From positions 186,001-250,000 of the forward strand of contig JAUIRK010000866.1 in assembly GCA_030549495.1 (NCBI GenBank): 64,000 bases of DNA. The letters are read 5' to 3'. The notes below the pieces were generated by a model. It made no database searches, was not told where the DNA came from, and saw only the letters and a program-made list of their open reading frames with translations. Positions 56,649-64,000 of the stretch are shown one piece after another; position 1 is the stretch's first letter, and every line of letters starts with the position of its first letter. A program made the translations under genes and the position numbers. The DNA comes from Nectonema munidae (lineage: Eukaryota > Nematomorpha > Nectonematoida > Nectonematidae).

Positions 56649-57768
56649 ACTGGGTTTACTATAGCGCTTCGAGATGCTGCAGGTTTTCCAGGCTTTTTCG
56701 GGCGTTACTGGAAGCTCAATAACCCAATCCACACATTATATAATTTCAAAAATGGAGTTTAAAAAACCTTGCTGAAAATATGATTAATTGTTACTTTCAT
56801 GTATTTTTCATTTAAATTATTTTTGCCAGAAATGGAAATTTGTTTCAGACTTTTTCAAGCTCATATTTGTCTCAGTTAACTGAATTAAAATCTGTCATGC
56901 TTAGCAGAAATTAAACTAAATTTTTTTATTTTAAAATTAATTTTCCAAAAAAGTGGACCTTTAATTATTTTTTCATTTTCAATTTTTGAACCTTGACAAG
57001 ACGAAACTTTTCTTGCAACACTAAGGACGGATGATGAGGTTTTTACTTCCAATTTAAAAACTTTTAGTATATCATATTTTGACTTAATATTTCAACAAAA
57101 AGCCTCTTAAAATATGGTGTAAAATGAAAAAATAAAATACAATTAGTTGCGTCACGATTTCATGCTATTTTCAAAGTAACAAATTAAAAAAAATGGACAT
57201 AAAAGGCTCTATAAAAAGTATACAACTGTGGATTATGGGCTGGCTAGATGAATGTACATATGTAGCATCGTTACCAAACATTTAGACGAATGTTGATCTG
57301 TCCTAATGGCCATTTCACTGAAAATGTAGTTACAATTTGAAAATTTTTGTAGATGTTTCTTTACTTCCAGTAAGTTTGCAAGCTTTTGCTCTATACAAAT
57401 CTGCGGGTAATTTTATTTTCTTTTTCCATTTCTAACTTCTATTCACAAATTACGCTCGATTGCCGTCATGACATGACATGACTGATTATAAAACTGCTCC
57501 GTAATTTTTATTTCATTTTATTATTCATAACTTCTATACACAAATTATTTGATGAATAATTTTATCTACTAGAAGTTCCATGAAAAATGTGTTATGATAT
57601 GACTATATTTTTATATTTATAATTGTGATATTTTTTGAGTTTTAATGTCTTAACATTGCCAAATTGTATTTACTTTTTCGATGAAATACGCGTCCTTTAT
57701 ATGTCCATTCACCATATGTTAGCTTTATTTTAGTTCGGCCAAGTGTCTTGCTACCGGTACGATGTGTC
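56649..57768. other. AT-rich, nothing recognised
   Basis: No gene or element could be supported. Confidence 0.45.
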
Positions 57769-57866
57769 GAATGTAACAATTATTACAATACCAGAAACTT
57801 GTGTAGAAAAATACATTTTTACTACACAAATGTTTGCTATTGTATACACAAACAATTGTTACATTC
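57769..57866. repeat. 98-bp imperfect hairpin
   Basis: Outer arms GAATGTAACAATT and AATTGTTACATTC pair perfectly. Inner arms (TTGTGTAGAAAAAT and ATTTTTACTACACAA) pair with one bulge, and most bases between also pair. The loop is only a few bases. It could be a pre-miRNA-like hairpin or a small palindromic MITE; no target duplication is evident. Confidence 0.6.
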
Positions 57867-59303
57867 AACGCAACCTACCTATGTACCTTTGTCTACCCAG
57901 CCCATTATCAACTGTTTTTAAGTTTTTTTTAAATTTTTTTACTTGAAAAAACATGAAGCAGTGCAGAAATAAATAAAATATATTTTGCTTCTACTCCAAT
58001 ATTTCAAACTCGATTAAATTTTCACATTACGCAATATTATATACAGCCGACCATTTTAACTACCACACGTTTGTAAAGAGCAACATTAATTTTTTCTAAT
58101 AAATCCCTATTTCGCTTATTTAATCTTGATCAAGACAACTTCTGATGGTTCCCCCGGGTCGTCTCTTAATACAGAGTTGACTATATTTAGAGCTTGCATA
58201 TAAAGAGAGTGAATGACTTGTTTGAATTAAGAAGAGATGGCGTTAAACTTGATCTAAGAAAATAAAATAACAGAATTCATAGCAGCAATATTGATATCCT
58301 TATATTTGAGGCAAAATAAGGAGTACAAAAATTAAACAATGAAAAAAGATTTTATACAAATATTAATTTTATTTCTGAAGCTTTGCAATCAAGATTACTC
58401 TTCGAAACGCGAGTCGTTCCAAAATTGTGTTTGTATTTTATATCAAGAAAATAAAGATAATTGTTCGATTATATTTATATTCCCATATAAAGTAATCGCC
58501 TTATTTTAACGTGTATAAGGAATTTTTTTGTTAAAAATTATGTTCTAAAAATTTAAAACTTTTTTAAACAAATATGAAAATTCAAAAAAGACATCTTTTG
58601 AATTTTTTTGGACCATACAGAGAAAAATTTTTTATAGGCAAATTATAATTTATAGGATGTTATTTCTTTATAATTTTTAATGGTAATAGTGATTAAAATT
58701 AGGAGTTGACACAAGCGTTCTTCTTTGAAATTTTGAGGAGTTGTAACCAGTGTCCACTATTATGGGGTTTTGAATCTACAGTTTTTTAAATGTAATATGC
58801 TTAGTAAAAAATATTTTTGACAAAACTCCGCAATTTTTGAAGATAATATATTTACCTTCTTCTCAAGGGTCAAAGTTTTTTCAAAATCTAAACCTCAAAA
58901 ATCAGGCAGTTTTTTTATACACCTTTAATACATATATAGATTTTATTCAGAGAATATCCCTCTATCTCTGATTTTGACTAGTCAAATTTATTCTTCATAT
59001 GAAATTTTGAAAATAAATTGTCTGGGTTAGGATTCGTGTAGAATCGGCATTAATGTTAGGTTAGTGTTGAAGTTGGGATTAGTGTTAGCGCAATCGTACA
59101 TGCATACATTTACATTTTTTGACATTCTTGACACAAAAGTTGGAATTTATTTATATTAATACATGTTTGACAAAAAAAACATCTAGACATGCTAGACTTA
59201 AATCTCAAAAAGAACGGAATAACTTAAAAATACAAAAAGCAAACTCACCCACTCCAATTTAACTACGTTATTGCTATGCCAGAGAAGTGTGAAAGAGAAT
59301 AAC
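57867..59303. other. AT-rich, nothing recognised
   Basis: No gene or element could be supported until the poly(A) signal of the kinase gene. Confidence 0.45.
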
Positions 59304-59309
59304 TTTATT
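59304..59309 (-). terminator. poly(A) signal of the MELK-type gene
   Basis: TTTATT on the plus strand (AATAAA on the minus strand), about 90 nt after the stop codon of the KA1 exon. Confidence 0.6.
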
Positions 59310-59397
59310 TGGTAAAATTAGTATAAAATTAGTTAGGAAGTGAGTGATGTAGTGAAGGAGTTAGAGATTGCAGGAGTTGGGGAGCCGTGTAGCGCAT

Positions 59398-62300
59398 TCA
59401 TAGACAGGCCAGCGCAAGAACTTGTTCGCAAACCCTCTTGTAGTGCCACGCGTCGCCATCGAGGCGTTTGCGTCGAACGCCATACATTTCAAATTTTGGC
59501 AGCTCCACCACTTCAAGCTCAAACGTGAGGAAGGTTTTTCCGGTGGCACTCTTCACTTTTCCAGTCAGGGCAAAACTAAACAAAATTCAAAAAGCGCGAA
59601 TTATCCCGACTGCTCTCCTTTTTCAATTGCGCCTGAAAGGACTAGGGCAAAAAATATAGCCATGACTGGCAGAGATGTATTTGGGACGTGCTTCGCAAAA
59701 ATGGTCATGTTTGAAGAAAGAGCGTTGGGAGTATGGGGGGAGGTATTACGTGGATCAGGGTTAACGGGGTCTATGAAAATTATAATGATTTAGGGGAAAT
59801 TTCATCATGAAACTCTGTATTCATTTTAGTCAACAATTTTTTAAATATCTACATATAAAACTAGCCTTTTTGAGTAAATGATATTTGAGAAATGGGAAGA
59901 TATTGATCACAACGAAAATAATCTAACGTTTGAATGTATTGAGTGACGCATATAAAGGAAATATAATTGGTGCGCTAAATTAGAATATAATTTGTTTGAG
60001 AAAAATATTTAAGTAGAGAACATTAAGTTTATAAAATTTGACTAAATAATTGAAATTTTTTTAAGTTTAAGCTTATGAAGTTTACCCTTTGTTATGTTGA
60101 GTTAAAATATAACACTTGCAGCATATTTCAAAATACAATTAAATTCGTATTGTACCGTCCATCTTGCGTTATTTGCAAATATCATATGAATCAAATAACG
60201 AGAGTAAAATCTCTGAGTCTTTTCCTTAATTAATCACTATCTCTTTGCTTACTTTTCTTCTGGTTCTTAAATTTAATTTTATATGCGCTGAACAAATTTG
60301 AAATTGTATTTCTGGAGTGCCAATTCATTAATAGCGATCCAAAGCTTTCCTCATATCTCACAAACATTGGCATCTATACATCGTAATTGATTCACCCCTA
60401 CATTTCCTAAATCATTTTTCCCACTTCGTAAATACTTGTATTTTACAATCTTTCTCTTATCCATCTCTCCCTCTGCAACAAAATATAGTTAACAAATCAG
60501 AAACTTATTTGAAATATTTAGTTTTACAACACTCAAAGCATATGTGATTAAAGGTAATTTACGGCAAAATTTAATCATTGATTAGACTATGGACAAAGAA
60601 CGTCTTGGATTCATACGCAAGACCTTATAGTAGCCAAAGCTCAAAGGATCTAAACACCCTTATTCCAGCCCCATGCACATTTTATCCAATTTAGTTTTGC
60701 GTAAATTGGTTTTTGTAAATTAGATATGCTGCAATGCTTACCATCTCAGCGGTTATTCAGACATTAGCACAGCGGTTGAAGTCTTAGGAATGTCGTCTGC
60801 TAAAAATGCGAACTTTAAGCCACAGTGGTGGTGGATTCCAAGTTTACAGGAAAAACTGAAGGAAAAGAAAAATGCTAAGAAAAAGTGGGAAAAATCAAGA
60901 AGAAAGGAAGATAAAGATGAGTTTGAACGGGTGAAAAAGGAAGCAAAGAAGGAAGTTGCTGTGGCGAAAGCAAAGGCATGTCAATGTATTTATGAAGATT
61001 TAGAAACACCGCAAGGACAAAAGAAAGTCTATTGGCTGGCTAAGCTTAGAAACAAAGAAACCAAGGACCTCAATCATATTAAAGAGATAAAGGACGCAGA
61101 AGGTAAAGTCTTAAAAAGTGAACCTAAAATTCTTGAAAGATGGAAAGAATATTTTTCTAGGTTGCTTAATGAAGAAAACTCCCGAAAGTATTTTGAAGAC
61201 GGATTTGTTTGTCAAGGACCAATAGAAGAGATAAAAAGGTGTGAAGTTGAAGTTGCCCTGAAAAAGATGAAAAACAACAAAATGGTAGGGCCCGATTCTA
61301 TACCCGTTGAAGTGTGGAATGCTTTAGGAGAAGAAGGAGTCAATATCTTATGGAGATTATTGAAAAAAATTGTACAGCAAGAGGCAATACCACAGGAGTG
61401 GGGAAAAAGTATGATCGTTCCAATTTTCAAAAATAAAGGAGATGTTCAAGATTGTTCAAATTACAGAGGGATAAAACTTTTATCTCACACAATGAAAGTT
61501 TTTGAAAAAATAATAGAAATTAGACTAAGAAAAATGGTGAGAATATCAGAGAGACAATTTGGTTTCATGCCTGAGAAGGGAACAATAAATGCAATTTTTA
61601 TAATGAGACAGATGTGGGAAAAATTTGGGGAAAAGGAAAAAGAGCTACATGCAGTATTTATTGATCTTGAGAAAGCATATGATAGATTACCAAGACAAGA
61701 AGTATGGAGATGCTTAAGGAAAAAGTTCGTGCCTGAAAAATATGTAAAACTAATTATGAAAATGTACGAAAATGTTAAAACTAGTGTTAAAATAATTGTA
61801 GGCAAAACAGAAGAGTTTAATAATTGGTCTACACCAAGGATCAAGTCTTGGCCCTTTTGTTTTCAATATAGTATTCGATGTTATTACTGATGAATTAAGA
61901 GAGTTTTAGTTAGTGAAACAAAAGAAGGAGTTGAAAGAAAACTTGAAAAGTGGGTTCAAGTTTTAGAAAGCAGGGGTTTAAAAATAAATATAAACAAGAC
62001 AGAGTATCTAGTGATGAATGATAGGATTGTAGATGATGATATTGACGATAATATGAAAGGTTTAAAGATAGAGGGAGAAGTAATAAGAAGAGTAAAAAAT
62101 TTCAGATATCTTGGTTCAACTATGAAGGAAAATGGCAGAGAAGATGTGGAGATAAATAGAAGAATTCAGTCAGGTTGGAAAAATTGGCGTGATGTTTCAG
62201 GAGTACTTTGTGACAGAAAAATGCCTATCAAACTTAAAGGAAAAATTTACAAAACAGTCATAAGACCTGCTATGCTATATGGACTGGAGACCTTGGCAGT

Positions 62301-62811
62301 AAAGAAAAGCAATGAAAAGAAATTAGAAGTTGCTGAAATGAAGATGCTAAGATGGATGAGTGGAGTGAGCAGAAAAGATAGAATAAAGAACGAAGTAATT
62401 AGGAAAAGTGTCAAAGTCACAAGAATGGGGAATAAGATGGAAGAAGAGCGCTTGAGATGGTTTGGCCATGTCTTTAGAAAAGGTGAAGAAAGTATTGAGA
62501 GAAAGATGATGGAGCAAGATGTAGAAGGCAAAAGAAGAAGGGGAAGACCAAAGATGAGATGGATGGATTGTGTTGTAGCTGACGGCAGGAAGAAGAAGAT
62601 TGACCTGAAAAAAGACTGCGAACTGGCTTTGGAAAGGAGAAGATGCAAAAGAAGAAGAAGTTTTGCGTAAATTGGTTTTTGTAAGTTAGATATGCTGCAA
62701 TGCTTACTTCTTTTGTTTGATGATGACTCCTTTTGTATTGAGAGCACTCTTCAAAGAGTTTAAAATGTAGTGTGGATCTGAGGAACCTGTTGTGGAAACG
62801 TTGTTGTACAC
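59398..62811 (-). CDS. MELK: MELK-type kinase, last two exons (KA1 domain)
   Basis: Exon 62811-62708 (acceptor ATTTATTTTAG, donor GAA|GTAAGC) and exon 59575-59398 (acceptor TTTTGTTTAG, stop TGA at 59400-59398) join in phase. The first encodes YNNVSTTGSSDPHYILNSLK, which lines up with the start of the KA1 domain of maternal embryonic leucine-zipper kinase (YNVTTT...P..LL.EI). The second encodes FLTFELEVVELPKFEMYGVR and RKRLDGDAWHYKRVCEQVL, matching the human MELK C-terminus as I remember it (FELEVCQL..P.VVGIRRQRLKGDAWVYKRL). KA1 binds acidic phospholipids and autoinhibits the kinase. The catalytic domain lies outside the window, upstream on the minus strand. The intron (59576-62707) carries an antisense LINE. 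No lesion is seen in either exon. Confidence 0.86.
60693..60741. repeat. left target-site duplication of the LINE (49 bp)
   Basis: Matches 62659-62707 at 48 of 49 bases (one A/G difference). It carries a copy of the MELK intron donor (GTAAGC on the minus strand) without its exon. Confidence 0.9.
60742..62658 (+). mobile_element. 5'-truncated RTE-like LINE with 49-bp target duplication
   Basis: The element lies antisense in the last MELK intron, between direct repeats at 60693-60741 and 62659-62707. Coding starts already inside ORF2 (AVEVLG, then FKPQWWW), covering the linker and RT fingers and palm of frame 1 (60790-61890). RT motifs include MVGPDSIPVEVW, NYRGIKLLSH, FIDLEKAYDRLP and, after a one-base shift near 61828, LHQGSSLGPFVFNIVFD. 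The segment with the YADD box is deleted near 61905. The C-terminal part follows at 61906-62670 (GLKININKTEYLVMN, FRYLGSTMK, RWFGHVFRK, RRGRPKMRW). There is no 3' UTR; the end is a short AAG/GAA-rich tract. Confidence 0.85.
60790..61864 (+). pseudogene. LINE ORF2 reverse transcriptase, N-terminal part
   Basis: The open frame begins MSSAKNANFKPQWWW; that ATG is internal to the original ORF, since AVEVLG reads in frame just upstream. Charged linker, then RT motifs: MKNNKMVGPDSIPVEVW (fingers), GKSMIVPIFKNKGDV, NYRGIKLLSHTMKVFEKI, RQFGFMPEKGTINAIF and HAVFIDLEKAYDRLP (first catalytic Asp). A one-base change near 61828 shifts the frame just before the QGS motif. The style is that of RTE-like elements often annotated as craniofacial development protein 2-like. 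The endonuclease domain is absent through 5' truncation. Confidence 0.8.
61906..62670 (+). pseudogene. LINE ORF2 C-terminal part, catalytic YADD box deleted
   Basis: The frame resumes at 61906 with SETKEGVERKLEKWVQVLE and continues through ININKTEYLVMND, KNFRYLGSTMKENGREDVEI, YKTVIRPAMLYGLETLAVKK and ERLRWFGHVFRKGEESIERK, ending with a basic tail. About 40 residues expected between FDVITDELREF and this point, including YADD, are missing, so the copy cannot encode active RT. The final residues and the stop (62668-62670) are read from the target duplication, not from the element. Confidence 0.8.
62659..62707. repeat. right target-site duplication of the LINE (49 bp)
   Basis: Copy of 60693-60741. 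Its right edge coincides exactly with the first base of the MELK intron; the exon begins at 62708. Confidence 0.9.
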
Positions 62812-64000
62812 CTAAAATAAATGTAAGTTTAAATTAAACGAAATCATATGTGGATTCAAAATCACCACAAACATATAATCATTATAATTTAAACAGAAAT
62901 GGGTTTTTTTGTTTTAACCTTATGCTACATTTAAATTATAATTTTAATAATTAATTTAGTACTAATTTTTTAATTCTTGGGATCATTTTTACTTATGTAT
63001 AATCATAATAAATGTCAATCAAATTTTTATATTCTCTTTTTATATATTACTTTTATTTTTCCTGAAAAATAAGTTTAAAAAAAAAATTAATTTTGCTAAA
63101 TTGTATAAGCGATTAAATCCAAGGAAATGCAAACGACATTCTTAATAAAAACCTTTTGATTTTTCCCGTCGTTAAAGCGTTAAGTAATTTGATATAAAAC
63201 AACGTTAACTCATTTCATTCCATTGTGACTTTTGACTAACGAAGACGATTTCCTGAATTTAATCCATTAACGACGCGAATAAATCAGACGATATCTAGTG
63301 TAAATCAGACAATGTGTATTAAAAAGCAGACGGTCGTATTTTTATAAAGGCAACATGTGTTGTTGACTCTGGCAATTTAGTCTGTGTTTCATTTGATCAA
63401 TTGGGTTATCAAAACAAATTTCAATATAAAATACTTAAAAAATGAACACATTGATTGAACATTTTCAAAGTAAATACAAATTCAAAAAAAATTTAGCCCC
63501 CTCCCCTCTCCAAAATAACTTCAACAATGCATTTAGACGTGGAAGATGCTTAATGGGAGTTAAATTAGCAAAAAGGATGATATTTTTACAAAAAAATTTC
63601 TATGCATGTGTACTTATTTACCAGAGTTCGTGTAAATGGCACTAGAGTAGTGTAAATTTACTAGGGTTCGTGTATGGAGTTACAAAAAATTTAAACTGTC
63701 CTAGGTAGAGTGTTCGAGAAAGCTTGCTGTTTCCACTCTACCGCTGATTTTGATAATAACAATAACAATAAGATAAGATATAAGGAAATGGGCCTTAATG
63801 TGTAAATTTTGGAAACCTGTTGTCGGGGTTAGGATTGGTGTAAGTATATTAAATATACATTTTTTGCCATTAAAACCTTTCCTATTTATCTGTATTAATA
63901 CACGTCTGACACAAAATACATACATGCATATTGACATTAGACACGCATACACTGAAATACTCGAAGCTCAAAAAACGGTATAGCAGGGATCTCCATCTTA
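62812..64000. other. MELK intron or intergenic; one MITE fragment
   Basis: A partial copy of the TTAA/CAGACGA MITE family lies at about 63263-63345 (CCATTAACGACGCG, then AATCAGACGATATCTA and AAAAGCAGACGG). The next MELK exon upstream was not found. The rest is AT-rich. Confidence 0.5.

Noticed and set aside
59422-59793. Plus-strand 123-codon frame across the KA1 exon
   Set aside because: The minus strand encodes a recognisable MELK KA1 C-terminus with splice and poly(A) support; the plus frame is antisense shadow.
61485-61844. Minus-strand 119-codon frame
   Set aside because: Antisense shadow of the LINE reverse transcriptase.
62247-62747. Minus-strand 166-codon frame
   Set aside because: Antisense shadow of the LINE C-terminal coding region; Ser/Leu-rich as expected from the complement of Lys/Arg/Glu codons.

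Overview
The window looks like nuclear DNA of an animal, most likely an arthropod. It is very AT-rich and has short spliced exons with GT-AG junctions, AATAAA signals just after stop codons, and a dense, decayed load of DNA transposons, MITEs, LINEs and one tRNA-derived SINE. There are no operons or bacterial signals. A parasitic copepod (sea-louse type) would fit, but that is inference only. Most host exons were found by reading splice sites and codon phase by eye, so confidence varies.

Host genes, left to right. Short minus-strand terminal-exon candidates lie at 368-465 and 1032-1222. A plus-strand exon pair with a CxCxxxC motif is at 6072-6608. A plus-strand three-exon gene at 8150-9703 encodes the C-terminal part of a cystine-knot, hormone-like protein. 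The clearest intact gene is an intronless 1184-aa minus-strand ORF (24657-28211). It encodes a secreted or membrane-anchored protein with EB-like cysteine modules, eight near-identical 85-aa repeats, a possible SEA-like domain and one transmembrane helix. A zona pellucida (ZP) domain gene runs on the minus strand from 40030 to 34653; its 4.5-kb intron is full of transposons. Single exon candidates are at 29332-29622 and 44010-44109. A small two-exon gene may lie at 55202-55486. The last two exons of a MELK-type kinase (KA1 domain) are on the minus strand at 59398-59575 and 62708-62811.

Mobile DNA. There is a pogo/Tigger element with TIRs (10203-12108). A PHD/endonuclease/RT LINE (19021-23890) is split by an uncharacterised zinc-finger transposase-like element, and a second copy of that element lies inside or beside the ZP gene (33115-34545). 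The ZP intron holds a hAT element with 8-bp target-site duplications, a piggyBac remnant and a ZBED-type hAT remnant. Several hAT MITEs have 8-bp duplications and several piggyBac-type TTAA MITEs share a CAGACGA motif. A LINE (60742-62658) sits antisense inside the last MELK intron; its 49-bp target duplication starts exactly at the splice donor.

The rest (notably 12.5-16 kb, 29.6-31.3 kb and 45.9-53.1 kb) is AT-rich, low-complexity intergenic or intronic DNA in which I recognise little. I found no rRNA, no intact tRNA gene, no CRISPR array and no recognisable LTR or virus-derived element.
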